Part shown: in pieces, positions 8,798 to 18,373 of the stretch | How positions within the stretch are numbered: the first letter of the stretch is position 1 | How the letters are laid out: the number at the start of each line of letters is the position of its first letter | Assembly (NCBI GenBank): GCA_028293625.1 | Contig: JAQGOL010000012.1 | Span: 28,718 to 92,717 of the forward strand | Length of the DNA stretch: 64,000 bases | Direction of reading: 5' to 3' | Origin: Chthoniobacteraceae bacterium | Lineage (GTDB): Bacteria; Verrucomicrobiota; Verrucomicrobiia; Chthoniobacterales; Chthoniobacteraceae | The notes under the pieces: generated by a model | The model's input: the letters and a program-made list of their open reading frames with translations, nothing else | Database searches by the model: none | What the model was told of the DNA's origin: nothing | Made by a program: the position numbers and the translations under genes

Positions 8798-10133
8798 TAT
8801 TGTTTCTTCACATCAAGGACCGGGCGCTTCTCCGGACGCGGAACCTTCCGCAACCACCGGCGCGCCTGTCTCAATTCCCAGAGAACTCTGGATCGATGAA
8901 CTGAATGGCGAACCGCTCAATGGTTTGCTTGAGCGATGCGACGCCTTGGGCCTTCGCCTCAATGCCGACAAAACACGGCATCAGATCGTCTTTGACCTTT
9001 TGAAAGCCTACGCCTCGCGCGGCACCACTCTCTTTGCCGATGGCGTCGTGGAGCTCTCCGCCCAGGGAAGTGGCTTTCTGCGCTGGCCGCGCTTTAACTT
9101 CCGTTCGCTCCCGCAGGACGTTTTTGTCTCCACGCAAACCGAACGGCAACTTTATCTGCGCAATGGAAACCGGCTCAGCGCCAGACTGCGGACACCGCGT
9201 GACCGCGAAAAATTCTTTGCCGTGGATGAAGTCATTTCCATTGAAGGGATACCGGTTGCGGAATGGCACGAGACCACTGAGTTCGACCGCCTGACCGCGT
9301 TGCATCCAACCGAGAGGATCGTGCTTGAAACGCCGCGCTCGGTCAGCACCCGGGCGATGGATTTAATCGCGCCGTTGGGCCGCGGTCAGCGCGGCCTGAT
9401 TGTCGCGCCGCCGCGCACAGGCAAAACGATTTTGTTGAAGGATATTGCCCGCGCGGTTCTGGCCAATTCGCCGGAGACCTCGCTGATTTTATTGCTCGTC
9501 GATGAACGGCCGGAGGAAGTCACTGACTTTAAAAATTCGCTCGAAAACTGCGAGATCTACAGTTCAACCTTCGATGAGAGCGCGCAACGGCATACGGCGG
9601 TGGCTGAGATCGTGAGCGATCGCGCCAAACGCCTCGTGGAGTTGGGGCGCCATGTAGTGATCCTGCTTGATTCCATCACGCGGCTTTCCCGCGGTTACAA
9701 CAACCTGATGGGCGGCAAGGGGCGCACCATGTCGGGCGGCATCGACTCGAAGGCATTGGTGAAACCGAAGAAGTTTTTCAGCGCGGCGCGCAACACCGAG
9801 GAAGGCGGCAGCCTGACCATCCTTGCCACGGCACTGATCGAGACCAACAGCCGCATGGACGACCTCATTTTTGAGGAATACAAGGGGACCGGCAACATGG
9901 AGGTCCGCCTCGACCGCACCCTGGCTGATAAACGGATGTTCCCGGCAATCAATATTCTCGAATCGGCCACCCGGCGCGACGAGTTGCTTTATCACCCGCA
10001 GGAATTCGCTAAAATCAACGTGCTCCGACGCCAATTGGCGGCGCTGCCGCCGGTGGAAGCCACTGAGGTGATGATTCATGCGATCAAGGCCACCAACTCT
10101 AACGCCGAGCTCTTGCTCGCCGGGCTGCGCTGA
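8790..10133 (+). CDS. rho: Transcription termination factor Rho
   Basis: A 447-residue RNA-dependent hexameric helicase that ends transcription. The N-terminal region (about 30-70) is the Rho_N-like fold and is followed by the cold-shock RNA-binding domain (GFLRWPRFNF). The ATPase domain contains the P-loop APPRTGKT, the Walker B strand HVVILLDSITRL, the Q-loop region LSRGYNNLMGGKGRTMSGG and the secondary RNA-site segment GGSLTILATALIET. The ATG at 8790 is preferred over a GTG at 8781; either way it overlaps the end of coaE. Its TGA shares one base with the ATG of rnd (TGATG), indicating coupled translation. Length is slightly longer than E. coli Rho (419) because of an N-terminal extension. 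Confidence 0.96.
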   Translation: MDDIVSSHQGPGASPDAEPSATTGAPVSIPRELWIDELNGEPLNGLLERCDALGLRLNADKTRHQIVFDLLKAYASRGTTLFADGVVELSAQGSGFLRWPRFNFRSLPQDVFVSTQTERQLYLRNGNRLSARLRTPRDREKFFAVDEVISIEGIPVAEWHETTEFDRLTALHPTERIVLETPRSVSTRAMDLIAPLGRGQRGLIVAPPRTGKTILLKDIARAVLANSPETSLILLLVDERPEEVTDFKNSLENCEIYSSTFDESAQRHTAVAEIVSDRAKRLVELGRHVVILLDSITRLSRGYNNLMGGKGRTMSGGIDSKALVKPKKFFSAARNTEEGGSLTILATALIETNSRMDDLIFEEYKGTGNMEVRLDRTLADKRMFPAINILESATRRDELLYHPQEFAKINVLRRQLAALPPVEATEVMIHAIKATNSNAELLLAGLR

Positions 10134-11191
10134 TGATCGCGCTGGTCAATACCGAGGCCGGGCTCGCTGAGTTGCTGCCGCTTCTGGAAGCCCCGGACCG
10201 CATTGCCATCGATACGGAAGCAGACAGTCTTCATTGTTACTTCGAAAAACTTTGTCTCATTCAGATCAGCGCTTCGGGCCAGGATCTGTTGATTGATCCG
10301 CTTGCCGGTTTTTCACTTGAACCGCTTTTCGCGGCGTTGACCGGCAAAGAACTCATTTTTCATGGAGCCGACTACGATCTGCGTCTCCTGCGCAGGGTCG
10401 GTTACGGCGGACCGGATCGGATTTTTGATACGATGATCGGCGCCCGTTTGTGCGGGATCACCGAGTTCAGTCTCGCGGCGTTGATTGAACGCTATTTTGG
10501 ACTGAAGCTTGCCAAGGGATCGCAAAAGGCAAATTGGGCGCTGCGACCGTTGCCGGCCGAGATGGCCGATTACGCGGTCAAGGATACGCATTATCTTCAC
10601 GAACTGGCGGAGATTTTCAGCGCGGATCTGGTGAAGCTCGGACGCTGGGAATGGTTCCAACAGTCGTGCGAACGGGCAATCCGGCTGACAGAGACGACCA
10701 AGGAGCGCGATGCCGAGGAGGTCTGGCGCATTCCGGGCAGCGGTCTGATGCGCGGACGCACCGCGGCGATTCTTCGGGAACTATGGCGGTGGCGCGACGA
10801 AGAGGCGCGCGCGATTGACCGGCCTGCTTTCCATGTCCTGCATAACGAGCAGCTCATTTACGCAGCCAACCGGATTGATCAAGGCGTGCCAACCGAGTTC
10901 CATCATCTGCGCGGCTCGCGTCTTCGGCGTTTTGAAGAAGCGGTCGATCGCGCGCTCGATATGCCGGAGACCCAATGGCCTGTCTTTGTGCGCACACCGC
11001 GTCCGCGTCCTTCCAAGGAGGAGGAAGCGGAGTTTCGCATCTTAAAACAAAAGCGCGACAAGGTGGCCGCCGACCTCCAGCTCGACGCGTCGTTGATCGC
11101 GCCCAAAGCCACCTTGGAAGTCATCGCCTCCAATTTTGAGGAAGGCATTGTGCGGCTGATGCCGTGGCAGCGTGAACTGCTGGCGCTCTAG
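10133..11191 (+). CDS. rnd: Ribonuclease D-type 3'-5' exoribonuclease with HRDC domain
   Basis: A 352-residue DEDD-family 3'-5' exonuclease acting on tRNA precursors and other structured RNAs. Exo I is IAIDTEADSLHCY (about 23-35), Exo II is the FHGADYDLRLL segment, and Exo III is DYAVKDTHYLHEL, where the Y-x3-D spacing fits the DEDDy subgroup. The C-terminal half contains an HRDC domain (RDEEARAIDRPAFHVLHNEQL). Length matches bacterial RNase D (about 370). It overlaps the rho stop codon by one base and ends the coaE-rho-rnd run. No clear terminator hairpin follows. Confidence 0.9.
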   Translation: MIALVNTEAGLAELLPLLEAPDRIAIDTEADSLHCYFEKLCLIQISASGQDLLIDPLAGFSLEPLFAALTGKELIFHGADYDLRLLRRVGYGGPDRIFDTMIGARLCGITEFSLAALIERYFGLKLAKGSQKANWALRPLPAEMADYAVKDTHYLHELAEIFSADLVKLGRWEWFQQSCERAIRLTETTKERDAEEVWRIPGSGLMRGRTAAILRELWRWRDEEARAIDRPAFHVLHNEQLIYAANRIDQGVPTEFHHLRGSRLRRFEEAVDRALDMPETQWPVFVRTPRPRPSKEEEAEFRILKQKRDKVAADLQLDASLIAPKATLEVIASNFEEGIVRLMPWQRELLAL

Positions 11192-11257
11192 CGGGGAGGG
11201 CCTCCTGGCGCTTTCGGCAGCGCGACCTGCAACGGACCGCTGAAAGCGGACGGCTGA

Positions 11258-11467
11258 CTAGATCTGCGGCTTTGGCGCGGATGGTTCGCCGATGTTTGTT
11301 TTCGCGGGAGCGGGCTTGACGCCTTTTCTCCAAGTCCCGTCCTTGAGCGCTTTGGAGTAAGGGCCGTTGCCTTCCGATGGCCGGTAGGTGTCGCGCCGGT
11401 TCACGATTGTGGTGCAGGCGCTCAATGCCAGGGCAAAGGCGACGAAAAAGAGGGGGGCAGTTTTCAT
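11258..11467 (-). CDS. Small lipoprotein, unknown function
   Basis: A 69-residue predicted lipoprotein on the minus strand. The start at 11467 gives a signal peptide MKTAPLFFVAFALALSAC with lipobox L-S-A-C, so the mature protein begins at Cys18. The remainder is short, basic and proline-rich (RRDTYRPSEGNGPYSKALKDGTWRKG in part) with no recognised domain. An in-frame upstream extension to 11503 would bury the signal peptide and is rejected. It stands alone between rnd and the DAHP synthase gene, which point the other way. Gene reality is supported by the lipobox; function is unknown. Confidence 0.6.
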   Translation of the reverse strand: MKTAPLFFVAFALALSACTTIVNRRDTYRPSEGNGPYSKALKDGTWRKGVKPAPAKTNIGEPSAPKPQI

Positions 11468-11607
11468 GCGGCGAATCCGAGCACAACACGCATACGCTGT
11501 CAATCGCCCCGCCCTCTCAAAGCACGCGATTTGCCCCTTGGCCGGGCGCTCGAAAAAAAAGCGATTGCCCTGCGTGAGCGAGCCGCTACTTTCCTCGCCC
11601 TTTTCTC

Positions 11608-12624
11608 ATGATTATCGTCACAAAACCCGAAGCTACCGAGGAGCAGGTTCAGCATATCGTCGATCGCATTCTCGAGTGGGGCCTGAAGGCGGAAGTGAGC
11701 AAAGGCGCGCTCCGCACTGTCATCGGCATTATTGGACCAGAGGATGCCGTGCGTGAGCGGCCGATCGCGGCAATTCCCGGGGTTGAATCTGTCACGCCCG
11801 TGCTAAAGCCTTACAAGCTGGTGGCTCGCGAATTTCGGGGCGGTAACAGTTCGAAAGTAAAGATCGGCAATGTGACCGTGGGCGGGGGAGAAGTCGTGGT
11901 GATGTCGGGCCCGTGCTCGGTGGAAAGCCGCGATCAGATTACTTCCATCGCCCATGAGATTAAGAAAGCCGGAGCCACGATCCTGCGCGGAGGCGCATTC
12001 AAGCCCCGCACGTCGCCGTATTCGTTCCAGGGCCTCGGTGTGGAAGGCCTGCGCCTGTTGGCCGAAGCGCGCGAGGAAACGGGGCTTCCGATCATCACCG
12101 AGATCATGGATACCAAGGATCTCGAGGTCATGGAGCAATACGCCGATTGTCTTCAGGTCGGTGCCCGCAACATGCAGAACTTCGCCCTCCTCAAGGAAGT
12201 GGGCCGCAGCAAGCTCCCCGTCATGCTTAAGCGCGGCATGAGCGCCACGATCAAGGACTTGCTCATGAGCGCCGAATACATTCTGAGCGAAGGCAATTTC
12301 AACGTGCTCCTTTGCGAGCGCGGCATCCGCACCTTTGAGACTTATACCCGCAACACGCTCGATTTAAACGCCGTTCCGGTGCTGCAAGCCGAGACCCATT
12401 TGCCGGTCATTGTCGATCCCACCCATGGCATCGGCTTGCGCGAGCATATCCTCCCAATGGCATTGGCTGCCGTCGCCGCCGGGGCCGATGGCATCATGAT
12501 CGAAGTGCACAATTCCCCTGAGCTCGCCAAGAGCGACGGCGAGCAGGCGCTGCTTCCCGACGAGTTCACCGATCTCGTCGAGCGGGTGCGCAAGGTGGCA
12601 CAGGCGGTTGGCCGTTCGCTGTAA
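11608..12624 (+). CDS. aroF: 3-deoxy-7-phosphoheptulonate (DAHP) synthase, type I-beta
   Basis: A 338-residue DAHP synthase, first enzyme of the shikimate pathway, condensing phosphoenolpyruvate with erythrose 4-phosphate. Residues 1-70 form the N-terminal ferredoxin-like (ACT-type) regulatory domain seen in Thermotoga-type enzymes. The barrel carries SGPCSVES (100-107), the phosphate-binding [12 protein letters not shown] (127-138), the metal ligand region [11 protein letters not shown] and [13 protein letters not shown] near the C-terminus. Length equals that of the Thermotoga enzyme, and type I-beta is common outside the Enterobacteria. A pyrimidine-rich stretch precedes the ATG rather than a Shine-Dalgarno. 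The regulatory domain implies aromatic amino acid feedback, which is inferred. Confidence 0.93.
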   Translation: MIIVTKPEATEEQVQHIVDRILEWGLKAEVSKGALRTVIGIIGPEDAVRERPIAAIPGVESVTPVLKPYKLVAREFRGGNSSKVKIGNVTVGGGEVVVMSGPCSVESRDQITSIAHEIKKAGATILRGGAFKPRTSPYSFQGLGVEGLRLLAEAREETGLPIITEIMDTKDLEVMEQYADCLQVGARNMQNFALLKEVGRSKLPVMLKRGMSATIKDLLMSAEYILSEGNFNVLLCERGIRTFETYTRNTLDLNAVPVLQAETHLPVIVDPTHGIGLREHILPMALAAVAAGADGIMIEVHNSPELAKSDGEQALLPDEFTDLVERVRKVAQAVGRSL

Positions 12625-12713
12625 AGTTCTCATTGCCGGCAAGCGGCCGGGTCACCTTCAGGGCGGGCCGGCTGCAACGGCAGAGCCGCGTCGGTTTGCG
12701 GTGGCCTGGGTAT

Positions 12714-12730
12714 TCTGAAAAATTTTCAGA
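12714..12730. promoter_or_regulatory. Inverted repeat TCTGAAAA-A-TTTTCAGA
   Basis: A perfect 8-bp inverted repeat around a single central A. It lies about 200 bases upstream of the Ig/RCC1 gene and six bases before a second palindrome. It could be a protein-binding site; the AT-rich centre makes a stable terminator unlikely. Function is inferred only from symmetry. Confidence 0.35.
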
Positions 12731-12735
12731 CAAAG

Positions 12736-12745
12736 CTGTATACAG
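12736..12745. promoter_or_regulatory. Palindrome CTGTATACAG
   Basis: A perfect 10-bp palindrome immediately after the 12714-12730 inverted repeat. Its half-site CTGTA resembles part of a LexA box, but the spacing is too short for one. Possibly part of the same operator region. Confidence 0.25.
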
Positions 12746-12927
12746 TTTAGTACGCACCTTTACGTGCCGGCAACGGCAGTGTGTAATGGGATGTTTGTTT
12801 TCCGGTTGCGGGATACTCCTCGATTGCTTTCATCGTGTTGCTTGCAATATTATCAGGCAACGGTCCCCAGTTCGTCTGCGCTTTCTGCCGTACAAACACG
12901 GGCCGTGATAATCTTTGCCTCCTTAAA

Positions 12928-15900
12928 ATGATAACATGTTCAAGCCGGACTTCCGGCGCGGTCCGGTTGCTCTCTCTTTTGTTCATCATTTGGGCCACCC
13001 AAGGCTGGGGCGCTCCTGCCGTTCTGGTTCAGCCGGTGACCAGTCAGGTTGTGGCCGTGGACGCTCCCGTCGACTTCAACGTGAGCGCGGAAGGAAACGG
13101 CGCCTTGAACTATCAATGGTTTCAGAACGGGCGGCCGCTTGCGGGCGAAACGGGAAGCAGACTTACTCTCGGCAAGGTCCGGTATTCGGATCGCGGCTAT
13201 TATCAGGTGAGACTCACCGACTCAACGGGCAGTCAAACCAGTCATGCGGGATTTCTGAATGTATTGGTACCCGCTGAGATCATTCCTTTCGCGCAAGATT
13301 ACTCCGCGCCGGTGCCTCCGGGCTTGTTGAATGTGGTCGCGATGGACGTTGGAGCCGATCACAAGCTTGCATCGGCGGCAATCAATGGTGTTGCGCTTAA
13401 GTCGGATGGAACCGTCATTTCGTGGGGCGAATCGGTGGGGGCGGCTCCCTTGGGAGTAAAGGATGTCGTGGCTGTTTCGGCGGGCATTTACCATAGCCTC
13501 GCACTGAGATCGGACGGAACAGTGGTTGCCTGGGGAAGTAATCCGATATTAACGACCGTGCCGGCCAATCTATCGGGAGTCGTGGCAATCTCCGCGGGAA
13601 GTGCGTATAACCTTGCGTTGAAGGAAAACGGAACGGTGATCGCCTGGGGTGCGAATGCCGTCAATGACATGACGGTCCCCGCTGGGCTTTCCGATGTAAC
13701 CGCGATTTCCGCGGGACAGCTTCATGCGCTTGCATTGAAATCTGATGGCACGGTGGTGACCTGGGGATCTTCCGGTGTAAGTAGTCTAACTGTTCCTGCG
13801 GGACTAACCGGCGTGACGGCAATTTCCGCGGGATACCTTTACAGCCTTGCATTGAAAACGGACGGCACCGTGGTGGGCTGGGGCGAGAGCGGGTATAACG
13901 ATTTAAGCGCGCCTTCAGGGTTGTCCGAAGTGGTCGCGATTTCAGCAGGCGACGGGTGCAACCTTGCTTTGAAATCGGATGAGACAGCTGTCGCCTGGGG
14001 TGGCAATACAATCGCCGAACACAGAGGAGTGGTTGCCGTGGCCGCCGGCTTTACGCGAAACTTCGCGCTGAAAAAAGTGGTCCAACCGCTTATTACGACT
14101 CAACCTCTTCCCGCGGTTCAAACATTGAATGAACCAGATCGCTTAACCTATTCGGTCACCGCGACAGGCGGCGGACTTAACTACCAATGGAAGAAGGACG
14201 GAGTAACGCTCGCGGGCGAGACCAGCGATTCATTGCTTATCCAGGAGCTCAGCTCGTATAACGCCGGGAATTACACGGTCACTGTCAGCAACGCCGTCGG
14301 CAGCGTTACGAGCGATATGGCCGTTCTTCTACTAAGAGGCCCCACTTTTATCCGGGATCCCGAGCCAAGCCAAGTAGCGAAGGTTGGAACGTCCGTGACA
14401 TTTAACGCAGCCGTCACAGGTTCCGGCTCACTGGCTTATCAGTGGATGCGGAACGGATTCCCGATCGCGGGCGCAACCGGCAGCTCGCTTACATTGAGCC
14501 AGGCACGATTTAGTGACCGGGGTTATTATCAGCTAAGGGTTACCGATTTACTTGGCACAGCGACGAGCCGTGCCGGATTTCTCAATATCGCGCGCTCCGG
14601 TGAACTCCGCGTCTGGGGATATAACGCGGAAGGACAAAACACGCCGCCAGCGGGGCTGACGGACATTGTGGCGCTTTCTGCCTCCGACAACCACACGCTT
14701 GCGTTAAAGTCTGACGGCACCGTAGTCGCCTGGGGCGATGATGACGTGCAGGTCCCTTCAGGACTCTCCGGCGTTGTCGCGGTCTCGTGCGAAAGTTGCA
14801 ATGTCGCGCTTAAGTCTGATGGAACCATCGTGGCGTGGGGGAAAGACAAGTATTCCCGGAATGCGTTATTTGCCGGGCTCTCGGAGATTGTAGCGATCAG
14901 CGACCATTTTGCCATCAAGGCGGATGGCACCGTGGTGGCTTGGGCTTTTGAGGGGGACTTCAAAAGGAGTCTCCATGAAGGGTTGGGACACACGACGGCA
15001 ATCACCACCGGCGGCGGCCGTGTCGTTACACTACGTTCTGATGGAAGCGTCGTTGACTGGAATTCAGACGGTTCGCCTGAGAACAGTCCGCCTGCCTTCC
15101 AGACGGGCGTAGTTGCAGTCGCCTCGGGCGGCAGCCATTGCCTGGCACTCAAATCTGATGGGACGGTGGTTGCCTGGGGTAACAGACTCTTTACCGCAGT
15201 GCCAGTAGGGCTCTCCGAGGTGACAGCTATTTCCGCGGGTGCTTTCCATAGTGTTGCCCTTAAGTCCGATGGAACGGTTGTGGCATGGGGTTCCAACGAC
15301 TCGTTTTTGTATTCAAACTCCAATCAGAGCATCGTGCCTGCTGACCTTGGTTATGTGGTCCTGATTGAGGCCGGCAGTGCCTACAATCTCGCTTTGCAGG
15401 TGCTCGTTCCCACTCCCATCACCAACCCGGCAACCAACCTCCAATCTCATTCCGCGACCTTCAATGCCGAGATTAATCCGGAGGGTTTTCCAGCCAGTCT
15501 CTTTTTTCAATTCAGTGCCGATTCACTTTCGTATGAAAACTCAACACCTCCGCAGCAAGTCGACGGGGCTGTGTTCCCAGTGGCTGTCAGCTTTATCAAG
15601 GCCGGTTTGCTGACCGATACGACTTATCATTACCGCGCGGTGACGACCAACGGACGTACAACCAGCTATGGCACTGACCGCACTTTTACAACTTTGCCCC
15701 CGCCGCCCTCAACCTCCGGCACAAGTGCAAAGCAAGTCACCACCGGCTCCGCAATCCTTTCGGGTTTAATCAATTCGAATGGGATCGCCGTGAGTGCCTA
15801 TTTTGAATACGGTCCTATTTCAGCTCCTGCGGCACAGACAGCCCCTCAGGAATTTGGCCCGGGTTCGACAACAGTCACGCAGCTCTTAAGCGGCTTGGAA

Positions 15901-17895
15901 GCGGAGCATATTTACCGATTTCGTCTCGTCGCCACCAGCGATGCGGGAACAACTTACGGCGATTTCCATACCTTTTCGACCATCTCCAAGGCAAGACCCA
16001 CCGTGAAAACCGGCACGGTATCGGAAGTCGCGCCCGGCAACGCCATTCTCGGCGCGCAGGTCAATCCGAACGGGTTTCTCACCACCGTTTATTTCGAATA
16101 CGGCGTGACGGCTAACTATGGCAGCGAGACTGCGGTGCAAAACATAGGAGTCGGCCATGATGACGTGGTTTTGAACCGTAAGATAACCGATTTTGCTTCC
16201 AACCACCTTATCCATTTCAGAGTAGTCGCCTCCAATATCAACGGCATTAGTTACGGCGATGACCAGACATTTACGAGCAGTATCACGAAGCCTATCGTGG
16301 CAGGCGGATCTGTCAGCCCGATAAATGCCAGCAACATCACTTTTCAGAGTTTCTGTATTCCGAATGGTTCTGCCACCAAGGCGCATTTTATCTACTCCTT
16401 TGGAACAGATGAACCTTTGGCAACCGCCGAGCAGGAGATTGGAAGCGGCTATGAGCGTCTGCCTGTTTTTGCCACAATCACCGTTCCTGATCCTGCCCGC
16501 TCGTGCCGTTATCAACTTGTGGCCACCAATGCCGCGGGAACCGTCTATGGGGATACCCATACTTTCGAGCCCAAGATTTTTGCCGTGGCCGACACGGCGT
16601 CTATCAATGGTGCTGGTTCGATTCGGATCGACGTGCTTGCCAATGACTTCTCACCCGCCGGCCATGCACTCTCAGTCAGCGCGGTCGCGCAGGGATCGTC
16701 AGGCACCGTCTCGATTAACTCCGACCAGTCCCTTCAGTATTTGCCCGGCCGCAAGTTCACTGGGTCTGACAGTTTCATCTATACCATCAGCGACGGACAC
16801 GGCGCCTCGGCGGACGCGATGGTTGAAATCCACAATGTCCCGGTAAAAAGCGGAGGGCGGTACGTCGGACTTGTCCTTTCGGAACCATTGCTGCATGGGC
16901 AGTCCGGTTACATCAATGCCACGCTAACAACCAAGGGCACGCTTACAGGTCAGTTACAATTTGCGGGAGCCAATTACGTGCTGAAAGGCGTGGTCAGTTC
17001 GGAGGGTAAATATGCGCAGATCATCCAGCGTCCTCATTTGAATCCACTTTTTCTATCACTTTCAACCGGCAGCGATGCGGCACTGCTAAGCGGATTCATT
17101 TCAGAAAGCGAGGCCGCCGGTAATCGAGCAAGTATCGTGGCAAAAAAATCGTCGTTTACAAAAGCAGCGCCCTGCCGGCTGCCTGGAATATACACGGCGT
17201 TGTTGCAGCCCGATGAAAGCGCAGAGAAATCAGAGGAGCCTCGCACCAGCGGATACGCTACTATTCAAATTAACGCGCTTGGAATTGCCCGGACAGTGGG
17301 CAGGTTGGGCGATGGCACGCCGATTTCCGTTGGGAGCCTTGTATGCGACGAGATGGAACTCGCGTTCTATACCGGCCTGTATGGCAAAAAGCCGAATGAG
17401 AGAGGAAGTCTTTTTGGAAACGTGCGTTTCGAACTTATCAGTGACATCCAGCAGGCGACCGGAGCGCTCTCCTGGCATAAACCACCGCAGAGTTCGGGAG
17501 CGTTTTACCGTGACGGCTTCACCGTAACAACCACCCTGACGGGCTCGATGTATTGGCCAACGTCTCCCGCGCTCACGCTCGTTGGCGAGCAATATAACGC
17601 TTACGCGACTTTTACGGATGGCAACCTTGATAAATCGAGTCTGGAAGCGGAGCTAACCAAGACTTTAAGTATCTCCGTGGCATATAAGGTGACCGCCCTC
17701 ACGAAGTCCGATGACCGCCTGGCCGTGCGAATTTCTCCAAAGAGCGGGCTTTTTTCCGGTAACTTTCGCGACAAGTTCTCCGGCATGACCCGGACTTTCA
17801 CGGGTGTGCTTCTGCAAAACGACAACATAGGAATCGGACTCTTTTCCGGAAGCAATGAAATGGGTTCGGTCCGGCTTCAACCAAGACAAAACTAA
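12928..17895 (+). CDS. Large secreted Ig-like / RCC1-repeat / FN3-like protein
   Basis: A protein of about 1655 residues. The ATG at 12928 gives a signal peptide (MITCSSRTSGAVRLLSLLFI..., cleavage near WGA). Two similar blocks follow. Block one is an Ig-like domain (LNYQWFQNGRPLAGETGS) and about six RCC1-type repeats with the core LALKSDGTVVAWG. A second Ig-like domain (LNYQWKKDGVTLAGE) leads into block two, a third Ig domain (LAYQWMRNGFPIAGATGS) plus another run of RCC1 repeats. Next come three to four FN3-like repeats (TYHYRAVTTNGRTTSYGTDRTF type), a cadherin-like/Big_9-type domain (IRIDVLANDFSPAGHALSV) and a C-terminal beta-rich domain ending FSGSNEMGSVRLQPRQN. An exported adhesin or surface protein is likely. 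A TTG start at 12835 is open in frame but would bury the signal peptide. Confidence 0.82.
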   Translation: MITCSSRTSGAVRLLSLLFIIWATQGWGAPAVLVQPVTSQVVAVDAPVDFNVSAEGNGALNYQWFQNGRPLAGETGSRLTLGKVRYSDRGYYQVRLTDSTGSQTSHAGFLNVLVPAEIIPFAQDYSAPVPPGLLNVVAMDVGADHKLASAAINGVALKSDGTVISWGESVGAAPLGVKDVVAVSAGIYHSLALRSDGTVVAWGSNPILTTVPANLSGVVAISAGSAYNLALKENGTVIAWGANAVNDMTVPAGLSDVTAISAGQLHALALKSDGTVVTWGSSGVSSLTVPAGLTGVTAISAGYLYSLALKTDGTVVGWGESGYNDLSAPSGLSEVVAISAGDGCNLALKSDETAVAWGGNTIAEHRGVVAVAAGFTRNFALKKVVQPLITTQPLPAVQTLNEPDRLTYSVTATGGGLNYQWKKDGVTLAGETSDSLLIQELSSYNAGNYTVTVSNAVGSVTSDMAVLLLRGPTFIRDPEPSQVAKVGTSVTFNAAVTGSGSLAYQWMRNGFPIAGATGSSLTLSQARFSDRGYYQLRVTDLLGTATSRAGFLNIARSGELRVWGYNAEGQNTPPAGLTDIVALSASDNHTLALKSDGTVVAWGDDDVQVPSGLSGVVAVSCESCNVALKSDGTIVAWGKDKYSRNALFAGLSEIVAISDHFAIKADGTVVAWAFEGDFKRSLHEGLGHTTAITTGGGRVVTLRSDGSVVDWNSDGSPENSPPAFQTGVVAVASGGSHCLALKSDGTVVAWGNRLFTAVPVGLSEVTAISAGAFHSVALKSDGTVVAWGSNDSFLYSNSNQSIVPADLGYVVLIEAGSAYNLALQVLVPTPITNPATNLQSHSATFNAEINPEGFPASLFFQFSADSLSYENSTPPQQVDGAVFPVAVSFIKAGLLTDTTYHYRAVTTNGRTTSYGTDRTFTTLPPPPSTSGTSAKQVTTGSAILSGLINSNGIAVSAYFEYGPISAPAAQTAPQEFGPGSTTVTQLLSGLEAEHIYRFRLVATSDAGTTYGDFHTFSTISKARPTVKTGTVSEVAPGNAILGAQVNPNGFLTTVYFEYGVTANYGSETAVQNIGVGHDDVVLNRKITDFASNHLIHFRVVASNINGISYGDDQTFTSSITKPIVAGGSVSPINASNITFQSFCIPNGSATKAHFIYSFGTDEPLATAEQEIGSGYERLPVFATITVPDPARSCRYQLVATNAAGTVYGDTHTFEPKIFAVADTASINGAGSIRIDVLANDFSPAGHALSVSAVAQGSSGTVSINSDQSLQYLPGRKFTGSDSFIYTISDGHGASADAMVEIHNVPVKSGGRYVGLVLSEPLLHGQSGYINATLTTKGTLTGQLQFAGANYVLKGVVSSEGKYAQIIQRPHLNPLFLSLSTGSDAALLSGFISESEAAGNRASIVAKKSSFTKAAPCRLPGIYTALLQPDESAEKSEEPRTSGYATIQINALGIARTVGRLGDGTPISVGSLVCDEMELAFYTGLYGKKPNERGSLFGNVRFELISDIQQATGALSWHKPPQSSGAFYRDGFTVTTTLTGSMYWPTSPALTLVGEQYNAYATFTDGNLDKSSLEAELTKTLSISVAYKVTALTKSDDRLAVRISPKSGLFSGNFRDKFSGMTRTFTGVLLQNDNIGIGLFSGSNEMGSVRLQPRQN

Positions 17896-17927
17896 GATTG
17901 GAAAATCGGGCGTTGTTCAGATTCGCC

Positions 17928-18038
17928 ATCACCTTCAGCGGAGTGATCCTTCAGCACGACAACTTGGGCACTGGGCTTTTCTTGGGCAGAAATGAGACGG
18001 GCTCAGTTCTGGTGACGCCAAGGTCAACACAGCCCTGA
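17928..18038 (+). pseudogene. Decayed C-terminal tail of a paralogue of the preceding protein
   Basis: Thirty-three bases after the stop of the Ig/RCC1 gene, in a different frame, the sequence encodes ITFSGVILQHDNLGTGLF and then LGRNETGSVLVTPR before a TGA at 18036. This matches the last ~35 residues of the upstream protein (RTFTGVLLQNDNIGIGLF, then SGSNEMGSVRLQPR) position for position. No start codon or upstream body of such a gene is present. It therefore looks like the remnant of a tandem duplicate lost by deletion or recombination. The similarity is read directly; the history is inferred. Confidence 0.75.
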
Positions 18039-18373
18039 GGCGTGCAGGCTCAAGGGGGGGCGCCGTCAGCGGCTGCTCCGTTGATTTCGCGGCAAAAGGA
18101 GCGGGATGCTGGCGAAAGCACACAGTGTGCAGCGCATGTTGAAGGCAGCATGATTGTTGATTGAGGTTGGCAACGAATAAACTATCGGGAGACTCATTCC
18201 ATTCCTAAGAACCAGGGTGGTTTTTGTATTAATTACTGCCTTTTGGTTGATTTGTTTTCCGCAAATTAATTGTCCGTGTTTGCCACGTATTTCGGTGGGA
18301 TTTCATGCTTGTGCATATGCGTGAAATGTTTACGCAATGTCCTGTTCCAAGAACTTTGCAGTGGCCCCCGCCC
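18039..18373 (+). other. Intergenic region, nothing recognised
   Basis: These 335 bases lie between the paralogue remnant and the beta-propeller gene. They begin GC-rich and become AT-rich from about 18140, with AT-rich stretches near 18220-18275 that may contain the promoter of the downstream two-gene unit. No gene, RNA or strong hairpin was recognised. Confidence 0.5.

Larger units (their letters stand above)
12625..12927 (+). other. Intergenic region with two palindromes
   Basis: These 303 bases separate the DAHP synthase gene from the large Ig/RCC1 protein. No convincing gene is seen in them. They contain a 17-base inverted repeat at 12714-12730 and a 10-base palindrome at 12736-12745, listed separately. 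No clear T-tract terminator for the upstream gene was found. Confidence 0.6.

Noticed and set aside
12736..12745. LexA/SOS box
   Set aside because: CTGTATACAG has only four bases between the half-sites, whereas known boxes have longer spacers; the adjacent gene is not SOS-like.
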